Below are positions 1 to 5,796 of a DNA stretch of 8,548 nucleotides, one piece after another. How positions within the stretch are numbered: the stretch's first letter is position 1; each line of letters starts with the position of its first letter. Source of the stretch: Mycobacterium sp. (GTDB taxonomy: Bacteria; Actinomycetota; Actinomycetes; Mycobacteriales; Mycobacteriaceae); assembly GCA_018882545.1 (NCBI GenBank), contig VERS01000057.1, forward strand, positions 1 to 8,548. The letters are read 5' to 3'. The notes beneath the pieces are model-generated. The model had not been told where the DNA came from and did no database searches. It saw nothing but the letters and a program-made list of their open reading frames with translations. The position numbers were made by a program, and so were the translations under genes.

Positions 1-2194
1 ACTCGTACTCGACCACCAAAAGCCCGGTCTGCTCGAGATTCGGCATGGTGACCCGCCAGCCGCGCTGCAGATCGGAGTACAGGCGGTATTCGATGAACTC
101 CTTGAATGCCCGTTCGGCGGCGGTGCGGGAGCCGTAGACGGCCTCGGGATTCGCAGCGTAATCCTCGAAGCGCAAGCCGAGGCTTGCCACGACGCGCTCT
201 GCAACATCGTCATGTCGGAGGCTGCCCGACTGCAGCGCACGGAATGTCGCTCCGCGGAGTTGGACAGTTTGAACGAAGTCGTTGAAGTGACCGGCTTGCA
301 GGCTTGCGTCTTGGCGATTGTCGACGAAGGTGAGAAGCTTGCGTGATTCCGAATCGAGTTCCTCGGGGGGAATCTTGTCCAGAGACCGCACTATGGAAGT
401 ACTCAGCACCGTGACCGCAGAGCTTCGGCCCTCGGCGTCGAGCGTGGCGAGTTTGGCAAAGTCACTACCCCGCGCTTGTTCGTAGGAGATCTTGCAGCGC
501 AGACAGAATCGGAATGGGGCGGGAACGAATGCGGCATCTACGCCGCCCCCAGTGACTTCGGTTCCGCCGACATCGACCTTGACCCGCCGCGGCAGATACG
601 GCCGCCGACGATCGACGACGTCGCCGTCAGCCAGCCAGGAGTCCGGAAGCCGGCCCTCCGGAATCGGATCCACCGGCCAGGGCTGCCCGGTGGAGATATA
701 GAGGTAGCCGTTGGCCTGGTCTCCGCCGCTGGCGTCGCGGTCACGGCGAGGGCGGTAGATGGTTTCCGATCCTTCGGTAGTGCGAGCGACGACGAGGTAT
801 TCCTGGCCGCATTCGCGGCAGAACGCCAGTGGCATCAGCACATGGTCGGGCTGGTCCGGGACGGCGATCTGGTACTGCGAAGTGATGTGGCGTCGGGCCT
901 CTTGCTCGATGGAGACGTAGACGGTGTCGCCCTTGGAGAGGAACTGGTGCAGCCGGAAGGCGAACAGTGGGCGGTCGTTGACCGGATGTTTCGCGGCCGA
1001 CCCTGCCAGCAGGGTGGCGCGGATTGCCCGGGCGCACTCGTCCACCGTGCGCCCGGTCTGTCCGGCCAGCCGCGCGGCGGAGTCGCGTACCCGGGCTGGA
1101 CGCTGCCGGATGACCCGGCCGGTCCCTTGCTCGATCGCCAGCCCGAACGTCGTCTCGATCCAGGAGGCCAGCGACGACGAGGCGAGCTGCTCGTAATCGC
1201 CTGTCGCCCCTTCGCTTTCCACTTCACGGGTCAGCTGTGGGACGTCGTTGCGGTCACCTGTCGTGGCGTGCTCAAGCGTCTCCCCGATCACCCGCTCCGG
1301 GGTGACTTCGGTGCCGAACAGTCCGGTCGCCACCTCGGCGACGACCCGGCGTTGATCGGCCTCGGTTCCCGCGCTGGCCATCGTCGCCGAGGTACCCACA
1401 CACTGCATGTCGGGTGACTGGCAGGCGTCCCTGACTCGGCGGACGAGCATCGCTACGTCGGCGCCCTGACGGCCGCGGTAGGTGTGCAGCTCGTCGAGCA
1501 CCAGGAACTGCAACCCCTTGGCGGCATCGACCAGCTTCCGGCGTTCCTCCGGCCGGGTGAGCATCAGTTCGAGCATCACGTAGTTGGTCAGCAGGATGTC
1601 GGGAGGATTGCGCAAGATGGCTTCGCGAGCCTCGCCCTGCTCCTGTCCGGTGTAGCGCGCGAAGGTCACCGGTTCCTTGCCCTGGCCGTAGCCGAACCGC
1701 AGGAACTTCTCGAGTTCGAGGACCTGGCTGTTGGCCAGAGCGTTCATCGGATAGACGATGATCGCCTTCACCCCGGGCTGGCGCGGCTCCTGGCGCAACA
1801 CCCGGTCGACGATGGGGATGATGTAGGCCAGCGACTTACCGGAGCCCGTCCCGGTGGTCAGGACGTAGCTCTTTCCGGAGCGGGCGGTCTCGATGGCCTC
1901 GCGCTGGTGTCGGTGCAGGGTGATCGGCCGGCTGCCCGCGTCGGCCTCGTCCCGTTTGGGGCGGAAGACCTTGGAGCACTCCGGGTGCAGCAGGCCTTCG
2001 GCGACCAGATCGTCGATTGAGCCGCCGGTGGCGAAGGTTGGATTCAGTGAGAGCCAGGGCTCAGGCCACTGCTTGCCTTCGGCGAGTTCGTCCTGGACAT
2101 ACTGGGCGATACGGGGGTCAAGTGGAGTGACGGAGCTGGTCGTGAAGGACTTGTAGTCGTCGATCAGCTGCCGATGGACCTTGAAGATGTCCAT
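1..2194 (-). CDS. Large SF2 DEAD/DEAH-box helicase, DruE/DUF1998-like (N-terminal 731 aa, runs off left edge)
   Basis: My translation of the minus strand from the ATG at 2194 is open for 731 codons to the window edge. It shows SF2 helicase motifs: a Q-like region near LHRHQ (residues 93-97), Walker A TGTGSGKS (114-121), motif Ia around VYPMNALA (147-154), DELH box (234-237) and SAT (269-271). Two CxxC pairs (C459/C462 and C564/C567) suggest a zinc-binding insert between the two RecA lobes. The stretch TFVDNRQDASLQAGHFNDF (622-640) is, from memory, typical of large helicases with a C-terminal DUF1998, the group that includes DruE of Druantia anti-phage systems. The C-terminal half lies outside the window, so DUF1998 is not confirmed. 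A purine-rich Shine-Dalgarno (GGAAGGGGGG on the minus strand, 2201-2210) supports this start. The gene is divergent from a small zinc-finger gene. Helicase identity is secure; the Druantia-like role is inference, because its downstream partner genes are not visible. Confidence 0.85.
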   Translation of the reverse strand, partial: MDIFKVHRQLIDDYKSFTTSSVTPLDPRIAQYVQDELAEGKQWPEPWLSLNPTFATGGSIDDLVAEGLLHPECSKVFRPKRDEADAGSRPITLHRHQREAIETARSGKSYVLTTGTGSGKSLAYIIPIVDRVLRQEPRQPGVKAIIVYPMNALANSQVLELEKFLRFGYGQGKEPVTFARYTGQEQGEAREAILRNPPDILLTNYVMLELMLTRPEERRKLVDAAKGLQFLVLDELHTYRGRQGADVAMLVRRVRDACQSPDMQCVGTSATMASAGTEADQRRVVAEVATGLFGTEVTPERVIGETLEHATTGDRNDVPQLTREVESEGATGDYEQLASSSLASWIETTFGLAIEQGTGRVIRQRPARVRDSAARLAGQTGRTVDECARAIRATLLAGSAAKHPVNDRPLFAFRLHQFLSKGDTVYVSIEQEARRHITSQYQIAVPDQPDHVLMPLAFCRECGQEYLVVARTTEGSETIYRPRRDRDASGGDQANGYLYISTGQPWPVDPIPEGRLPDSWLADGDVVDRRRPYLPRRVKVDVGGTEVTGGGVDAAFVPAPFRFCLRCKISYEQARGSDFAKLATLDAEGRSSAVTVLSTSIVRSLDKIPPEELDSESRKLLTFVDNRQDASLQAGHFNDFVQTVQLRGATFRALQSGSLRHDDVAERVVASLGLRFEDYAANPEAVYGSRTAAERAFKEFIEYRLYSDLQRGWRVTMPNLEQTGLLVVEYE

Positions 2195-2231
2195 GATTTG
2201 CCCCCCTTCCCCGTCTCCTTTTGTCTTAGGC

Positions 2232-2258
2232 AAGATACCGGCGGAGAACTCTGCTCAA
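2232..2258 (-). promoter_or_regulatory. Possible helicase promoter
   Basis: On the minus strand, TATCTT (2232-2237) fits the mycobacterial TANNNT -10 pattern. TTGAGC (2253-2258) could be a -35 at a short 15-nt spacing. Transcription would start near 2225, about 30 nt before the ATG. The spacing is below the usual 17-18 nt, so the call is tentative. Confidence 0.3.
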
Positions 2259-2287
2259 GTGCCCTTCGCATGAGCCTCCAGCAGAGT
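2248..2287. repeat. 8-bp inverted repeat in the helicase upstream region
   Basis: ACTCTGCT (2248-2255) and AGCAGAGT (2280-2287) are perfect inverted copies 24 nt apart. The left arm overlaps the possible helicase -35 hexamer, so the pair could be an operator. A small palindrome, GGTC-TT-GACC (2293-2302), follows. What binds here is unknown; the winged-helix or zinc-finger products of the neighbouring genes are candidates. Confidence 0.4.
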
Positions 2288-2326
2288 GACAAGGTCTTGA
2301 CCCTCAACACCCCATCACACCTAGTG

Positions 2327-2375
2327 CACTTTGGATAACGAAGTGGTAACGGCATTTCGTCCGCCACTAATTACC
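2327..2375. repeat. Overlapping short inverted repeats upstream of the zinc-finger gene
   Basis: CACTT (2327-2331) pairs with AAGTG (2341-2345). The next block, AGTGG-TAA (2342-2349), is matched by CCACT (2364-2368) and TTACC (2371-2375). The stretch is AT-richer than its surroundings and sits just upstream of the leaderless promoter of the 2397 gene, where a repressor or activator site would be expected. The arms are short, so chance is possible. Confidence 0.3.
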
Positions 2376-2384
2376 GCTTCCGCT

Positions 2385-2397
2385 TAAGCTGCCGCTG
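2385..2397 (+). promoter_or_regulatory. Leaderless promoter of the zinc-finger gene
   Basis: TAAGCT (2385-2390) matches the TANNNT -10 hexamer. It ends exactly 6 nt before the GTG at 2397, placing the transcription start on the first base of the start codon. There is no Shine-Dalgarno upstream of 2397. This is the classic layout of a mycobacterial leaderless gene and it decides the GTG start. No clear -35 is seen. Confidence 0.55.
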
Positions 2398-2819
2398 TGG
2401 CCGAGAAGAAGTGCCTACGCTGCGGCAAGGAATTGCCTGCTGCACCCACTCAACCCCGACCGGGGCGACCCCCGACATGGTGCTCCCAGCGCTGCCGGCG
2501 CGCTGCCTATGAGGAACGGCGCGCAGCGGCCAACGGTGCGATCGCGGTCCGTACCGAGATCATCGAGAAGCCGATCGAGCGGATCATCGAGCGCGTCCGT
2601 ATCGAGAAGCAGATCGAAGTTCAGACCAAACACCCCACCGCGGCCGAGGCCGCTCAGATCGTCCTGAGTTCTCCCCGGGCGTGCGCCACCGTGTTGGAGA
2701 CCCTGGCCGCCGAGACCCGCGAGGGCCGCGGCGACCGGTATTGGGCCTACGGCTACGCGCGCCGCGCCGCAGGCGAATTCATCGCCGCGATGGGCGGCAC
2801 CCAGAGCCCGCGCCGATAG
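2397..2819 (+). CDS. Small zinc-finger-like protein of unknown function (140 aa)
   Basis: The GTG start is supported by a leaderless promoter. The N-terminus carries a treble-clef-like cysteine set: CLRCG (C6, C9) and WCSQRC (C29, C33), followed by a basic stretch (RRAAYEERRAAA), typical of small nucleic-acid-binding zinc proteins. Residues 54-75 form an unusual charged alternation of short I-E-K/R units (EIIEKPIERIIERVRIEKQ), then a helical C-terminal half (about 82-134) ending near a Gly-Gly. I do not recognise a named family. It lies divergent from the large helicase and 166 nt ahead of the regulator/excisionase/integrase set, so it could be a regulator or an accessory subunit of the island. 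Coding is supported by complete length, the promoter and GC-rich third positions. Its function is unknown. Confidence 0.7.
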   Translation: MAEKKCLRCGKELPAAPTQPRPGRPPTWCSQRCRRAAYEERRAAANGAIAVRTEIIEKPIERIIERVRIEKQIEVQTKHPTAAEAAQIVLSSPRACATVLETLAAETREGRGDRYWAYGYARRAAGEFIAAMGGTQSPRR

Positions 2820-2838
2820 GGCGCACACCGCGGCACCG

Positions 2839-2958
2839 CTCGCGACCTCCCGCCGCGGCCGAATTTTCACCCCGGGTGCTGGCTGCGAAAAGTCGGGGGG
2901 TCGGCTTACCGTCTGTGTAGCGCTTCGCGAAGCCGGAACCCCGCGCCCAGGTCGCGAG
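2839..2958. repeat. 10-bp inverted repeat flanking the intergenic region
   Basis: CTCGCGACCT (2839-2848) and AGGTCGCGAG (2949-2958) are perfect inverted copies 100 nt apart. They bracket the likely promoter region of the winged-helix/excisionase/integrase genes. Such a layout can hold looped repressor sites, but both arms are GC-rich and could match by chance. Confidence 0.3.
2907..2933 (+). promoter_or_regulatory. Possible promoter with 12-bp palindromic operator for the recombination genes
   Basis: TACCGT (2907-2912) fits TANNNT and would start transcription near 2919-2920. The perfect palindrome GCTTCGCGAAGC (2922-2933) lies immediately downstream, where a bound repressor would block initiation. 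The palindrome is seen directly; its role is inferred. The winged-helix product encoded 53 nt downstream is the obvious candidate ligand. Confidence 0.4.
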
Positions 2959-2985
2959 GCCTGAGCGAGGAGGGCCGCCGGACCC

Positions 2986-3456
2986 GTGAACACCAAAGCC
3001 GTTGTGTGGGCTGCGAATCAGGACATTCGCTCAGCGGTGGCCATGCTGGTCCTACTGCACCTGGCCCTGCGCGTGGACAGCACGTTCACCTGCCTGCTGA
3101 CGGTGCGGGAGCTGGCCAAGGCGGCGGCATCGAGCGGGCAGAGCACCGTCCGGCGGGCCCTGAACCAGCTCGAGGATGCCGGATTCATCACCCGTGACTC
3201 CCGATTCGACAACTCCGGTGGCCAGCGCTCCAACCGCTACCTCGTCAATCACCCTGCTGCCCCGCACCTTTCAGCCAAGGCTCCAGGGGCGGCCGGGGTC
3301 AACCTGGAACTGCCTCTCGATCTGGGAGGGGCGGCACCCGCAGCGCGACGGGGGCGCCGCCCGGATCGGCCAACCCTCATCCCGAAACGGGCCGGGGTGG
3401 CTGCGCCGCATACGAATCCCACTCGCACCACAGAAGGAAGAGCCAGCCATGTTTGA
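2986..3456 (+). CDS. Winged-helix (HTH_36-like) DNA-binding protein of the mobile element
   Basis: A 156-aa protein starting at GTG 2986, with AGGAGGG (2968-2974) 11 nt upstream. Residues about 10-90 form a winged-helix domain: a hydrophobic first helix (IRSAVAMLVLLHLAL), a helix-turn-helix region (LTVRELAKAAASSGQSTVRR, then LNQLEDAGFI) and a wing ending in NRYLV. This resembles phage replisome organisers and element-encoded regulators with an HTH_36-type fold. The rest (about 95-156) is Pro/Ala/Arg-rich and looks disordered and basic. Its stop codon lies inside the next gene (8-nt overlap with the excisionase start at 3449), so translation is probably coupled. A control or replication role for the element is likely, but which one cannot be told from the sequence. 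Confidence 0.75.
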   Translation: MNTKAVVWAANQDIRSAVAMLVLLHLALRVDSTFTCLLTVRELAKAAASSGQSTVRRALNQLEDAGFITRDSRFDNSGGQRSNRYLVNHPAAPHLSAKAPGAAGVNLELPLDLGGAAPAARRGRRPDRPTLIPKRAGVAAPHTNPTRTTEGRASHV

Positions 3457-3625
3457 CCCCAATACCGAACGCGTCGCGATCACCGTGTCCGAGGCGGCGA
3501 CGAGTACCGGCCTTAAGCCCGGGGCGATCTACCGGTCGATCCGCAAGGGCGAGATCGAGGTGACGCGCCTTGGCGGCCGGATCCTGATCCTGTTCGAACC
3601 GTTCAAGAAGAAGTTCGGGTTATGA
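3449..3625 (+). CDS. Excisionase-like MerR-type HTH protein (58 aa)
   Basis: The ATG at 3449 is preceded by AAGGAAG (3434-3440) at 8-nt spacing, which fixes the start; the reading frame is open far upstream but only as an overlap of the previous gene. The product reads ITVSEAATSTGLKPGAIYRS, then IRKGEIEVTRLGGRILI: one helix-turn-helix plus a small wing, the layout of excisionase-family (HTH_17-like) proteins. Such proteins bind att-site DNA and steer the partner integrase toward excision. The stop overlaps the integrase start as ATGA (3622-3625), so the two are translationally coupled and made together. At 58 residues it is normal for the family. Whether it works as an excisionase or a transcriptional regulator is not shown by sequence. 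Confidence 0.85.
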   Translation: MFDPNTERVAITVSEAATSTGLKPGAIYRSIRKGEIEVTRLGGRILILFEPFKKKFGL

Positions 3626-4953
3626 ACGGCTCGATCAAAAAGCGCGGGGCCACGTGGTACTACAAGTTCCGCAATCCCCAGATCAATCCCGCCACCGGCA
3701 GGCACTCCTGGATCACCAAGGGCGGCTTCCGCACCAAGAAGGAGGCAGCCGACGCACAACGGGCGGCCATCGAGGAGGCGCAGCAGGGAAAGCACGTCGA
3801 TCCTTCCGACCGGACCGTCGCCGAATTCCTCACCGAATGGCTGGAATTCAAGAAGCTTCACGCCAGTGCCACGACGGTGCAGGGCTACGCCGACCAGATG
3901 AGCCTGTATGTGGTGCCCCGCGTCGGCGGCCTGAAGCTGCAGAAGCTCGATGAGTCGCGGATCCTGCAGCTCTACGTCGAGCTGCGCAACGGCGGGCGGG
4001 CCCGGCGCGACAACAACCGCCCGATGTACGAGTTCTGGGCGGCGGGAGTGGCCGCCGGCGAGCCGCCGGGCCCGCGGGCGGTTTCCGAGGCGTGCGGCAC
4101 CACGATCCACGCCGCCCGCGCGGCCGTGCGCCGGTATCAGCGGGGAAACGTCCCGGCGCCGAAACCAGCCGGCCTGGACTCCAAGACGCTGCGCAACATT
4201 CACGCCGCCCTTCGCGCCGCGCTGGAGGACGCGGTCGCGCTGAAATACATCAAGCACAACCCCGCCGCGGCCATCAAGCCGCCGAAGCTGGAACGCAAGC
4301 AGCGCGCGGTGTGGACCCCTGCCCAGACCCAGGCGTTCCTGCGCGCCGTCCCCGGTGACCGGCTCCAGGCGCTGTTCCTGCTGGAGCTGACCACCGGCGT
4401 GCGCCGCGGGCACCTGTGCGGACTGAGATGGAGCAACGTCGACCTCGAGCACGGGACGATCACTCTCAGCGACAGCCGGATCGTCCTGCACGGCCGCGCC
4501 CGCGACAAACGCGGCGGCAAGACGGCCAACGCCGACAAAACCATCGCCATCGACACCCGCACCGTCGCGGCGCTGCGGCGCTGGCGCGCCGAGCAGGACG
4601 GGATCCGGGTCCTGCGCGGCCCGGACTACGAGGGCGGGGATCTGGTCTTCACCACCGAGTTCGGCCGGCCGCTGCACCCGCAGAACCTCGTCGACCTGAT
4701 CGAGCGCTACGCCGCCGCCGCGGGCGTCCCCCGGATCACCGTCCACGACCTGCGCCACACCTACGCCACCGCCGCACTGGAAGGCGGGGTCGCCATGAAG
4801 GTGGTCAGCGAGCGGATCGGGCATGCCAACGTCAGCTTCACCATGCAGACCTATGCCCACGTCCGGGCGGGGGCCGATCACGAGGCGGCCCAGCAGGCCG
4901 CCGACTTCCTCCTCGGGAACGCCTGGGAGGAGACCGGCGATGCCCTGGCGTGA
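3622..4953 (+). CDS. int: Tyrosine site-specific integrase with extra inserted segment (443 aa)
   Basis: Catalyses strand exchange between element and chromosomal att sites. N-terminus (about 1-60): arm-binding-like region starting NGSIKKRGATWYYKF. Core-binding domain: about 63-220. Catalytic domain with all expected residues: R261 (TTGVRRG), probable K300 (GGKTANADK), H375 and R378 (HDLRHT), H401 (IGHANV) and nucleophile Y411 (MQTYAH). So the enzyme looks intact. Residues about 130-182 are an insertion within the core-binding domain, between the helix ending LYVELRNGGR and the one starting DSKTLRNIHAAL. It contains a helix-turn-helix-like stretch (VSEACGTTIHAARAAVRRYQ); similar inserts occur, from memory, in other mycobacterial integrases. 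The start is taken from the ATGA overlap with the excisionase gene. The TGA stop (4951-4953) lies inside a 26-bp sequence repeated at 6838, a probable att core. Confidence 0.95.
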   Translation: MNGSIKKRGATWYYKFRNPQINPATGRHSWITKGGFRTKKEAADAQRAAIEEAQQGKHVDPSDRTVAEFLTEWLEFKKLHASATTVQGYADQMSLYVVPRVGGLKLQKLDESRILQLYVELRNGGRARRDNNRPMYEFWAAGVAAGEPPGPRAVSEACGTTIHAARAAVRRYQRGNVPAPKPAGLDSKTLRNIHAALRAALEDAVALKYIKHNPAAAIKPPKLERKQRAVWTPAQTQAFLRAVPGDRLQALFLLELTTGVRRGHLCGLRWSNVDLEHGTITLSDSRIVLHGRARDKRGGKTANADKTIAIDTRTVAALRRWRAEQDGIRVLRGPDYEGGDLVFTTEFGRPLHPQNLVDLIERYAAAAGVPRITVHDLRHTYATAALEGGVAMKVVSERIGHANVSFTMQTYAHVRAGADHEAAQQAADFLLGNAWEETGDALA

Positions 4954-4975
4954 CCACGCCGCGGCGACGTTTGTG
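4950..4975. repeat. 26-bp direct repeat, left copy: probable att core overlapping the integrase stop
   Basis: Starts GTGACCACGCCGCGGCGA and ends GTTTGTG; it differs from the copy at 6838-6863 at one base only (C here, A there, 18th base). It contains the 10-bp palindrome CGCCGCGGCG (4957-4966), in keeping with the dyad core sites that tyrosine recombinases use. Similarity stops sharply on both sides. Its position at the 3' end of an integrase gene is typical of attP/att junctions. Confidence 0.65.
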
Positions 4976-4999
4976 GAGTTCCGCCAAGTCGCGACCGGC

Positions 5000-5152
5000 C
5001 TCAAGGCACCCAGGCCGCTTCCCTGGTCAACTGATGGCCCTTACCGCATACCTCAACTAGTGCAAATACCTCACTACTTTGTTGAGGTATGCACTCAAGG
5101 TGCTCCAGGCCGATTCAATGGTCGGCTGAGCAATTCACCGCATACCTCAGCC
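5000..5152. repeat. 94-bp-period imperfect tandem duplication with three GCATACCTCA motifs
   Basis: Copy A (5000-5057) and copy B (5094-5151) both run CTCAAGG ... CCAGGCCG ... TTC ... TGGTC ... CTGA ... ACCGCATACCTCA in the same order and spacing, with roughly 70 percent identity by eye and two compensating 1-nt indels. GCATACCTCA occurs at 5046-5055 and 5140-5149 (plus strand) and inverted at 5083-5092. No ORF with support covers the region. Ordered repeats beside an integrase core site resemble arm-type binding sites of an attP. An origin or structured RNA is also possible. Confidence 0.6.
5046..5092. repeat. 12-bp inverted repeat forming a long imperfect hairpin
   Basis: GCATACCTCAAC (5046-5057) and GTTGAGGTATGC (5081-5092) are perfect inverted copies. 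Nested inside are TAGTG (5058-5062) and CACTA (5072-5076), giving a 17-bp stem with a 4-nt bulge (CTTT) and a 9-nt loop. There is no T-run, so it is not an ordinary terminator. A second hairpin, GGCTGAG (5124-5130) with CTCAGCC (5146-5152), follows in copy B. Confidence 0.6.
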
Positions 5153-5163
5153 GCGGCCGCACC

Positions 5164-5201
5164 TTGGTGGCACTAAACGTATACAGCTACTATTAGCTGT
5201 A
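5164..5201 (+). promoter_or_regulatory. abiE promoter with overlapping inverted-repeat operator
   Basis: TACAGCTA (5182-5189), the 4-nt spacer CTAT and TAGCTGTA (5194-5201) form a perfect 8-bp inverted repeat. The central TACTAT (5188-5193) matches a TANNNT -10, and TTGGTG (5164-5169) sits 18 nt upstream as a -35. AbiEi antitoxins are known to repress their own promoter by binding inverted repeats, so this is the expected autoregulatory site, 38 nt ahead of the abiEi ATG. The repeat is seen directly; binding is inferred. Confidence 0.65.
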
Positions 5202-5238
5202 GACATTTCGTATCGCCGATCGCGAAGGAGCGGCGCTC

Positions 5239-5796
5239 ATGAAGATCCTGACACCGGGCACCGCCGCGCAGGCCGGCATGTCGCGTAGCGCCCTCTACCG
5301 CGAGGCGAATGCCGGCCGTTTGGCCCGGATCGCCCGCGGCATCTACCTGCCAGGCGATGCACCCACCGCAGACTGGGACCAGCTCGAGGCCGCAACCCGA
5401 CGCCCTGACGCCACGATCTGCCTAACCTCCGCCCTCGCCCACCACGACCTGACTGACACGATCCCCGCGGCGCTGGATGTCGCGATCCCCCGCGGTTCGA
5501 GAACGCCGTCGAGTACGGGGGCGATCGCGTGGCATCAGTTCGATCCGGCGACATTCGCCATCGGACGCGACGAGATCACCATCGCGGGATCAACCCAGAA
5601 GATCGGGATCTACTCCCCCGAGCGCTCGATTGCTGACGCGTATCGCCTCCGCGGCGAAGTCGGATACGAATTGGCACGCGACGCACTGCGCGAATGGCTT
5701 CGGCGGGGCGGTAAGCCGGCTCGACTGATTGTGATGGCTTCCCGTCTGCCACGCGCGAAATTCCCAGTCTTGCAAGCACTTCAGATACTCACATGA
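5239..5796 (+). CDS. abiEi: AbiEi-family antitoxin / autorepressor of a type IV toxin-antitoxin pair
   Basis: A 185-aa protein starting at ATG 5239, with AAGGAG (5225-5230) at 8-nt spacing. Residues 1-50 form a winged helix (GTAAQAGMSRSALYREANAG, then RLARIARGIYLPGD), the DNA-binding part of AbiEi proteins. Residues 60-135 carry family-like blocks (CLTSALAHHDLTD, DVAIPRGSR, YSPERSIADAYRLR), and 140-185 form the C-terminal helical part. Its established role is twofold: it represses the abiE promoter and counteracts AbiEii without a stable protein complex. The upstream inverted repeat over the -10 agrees with self-repression. The stop overlaps the abiEii start as ATGA (5793-5796), giving coupled translation. 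AbiE systems abort phage infection in other bacteria; that role here is inferred. Confidence 0.88.
   Translation: MKILTPGTAAQAGMSRSALYREANAGRLARIARGIYLPGDAPTADWDQLEAATRRPDATICLTSALAHHDLTDTIPAALDVAIPRGSRTPSSTGAIAWHQFDPATFAIGRDEITIAGSTQKIGIYSPERSIADAYRLRGEVGYELARDALREWLRRGGKPARLIVMASRLPRAKFPVLQALQILT

Noticed and set aside
476..2020. Plus-strand open frames opposite the helicase (476-1417 and 1484-2020)
   Set aside because: The minus strand carries clear helicase motifs across the same stretch; the plus-strand frames show no recognisable domain.
2164..2367. 67-codon minus-strand frame with CTRC-like cysteines overlapping the helicase start
   Set aside because: It overlaps the helicase start in another frame, covers the promoter region and lacks a ribosome-binding site or known motif.
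2415..2996. 193-codon minus-strand frame opposite the zinc-finger gene
   Set aside because: The plus-strand frame has the cysteine pattern, a leaderless promoter and a natural length. The antisense product is Ala/Gly/Arg-rich without motifs and crosses the next promoter region.
3529..5004. 491-codon open frame on the minus strand opposite the integrase
   Set aside because: It is antisense to a gene with a complete tyrosine-recombinase motif set. Long antisense frames are normal at this GC content, and it reads as low-complexity G/V/A/R/D-rich protein with no motif or Shine-Dalgarno.
5046..5092. Terminator for the integrase gene
   Set aside because: The hairpin is strong but not GC-rich, has no T-run and shares its arm sequence with a third copy at 5140-5149, so a repeated binding motif explains it better.
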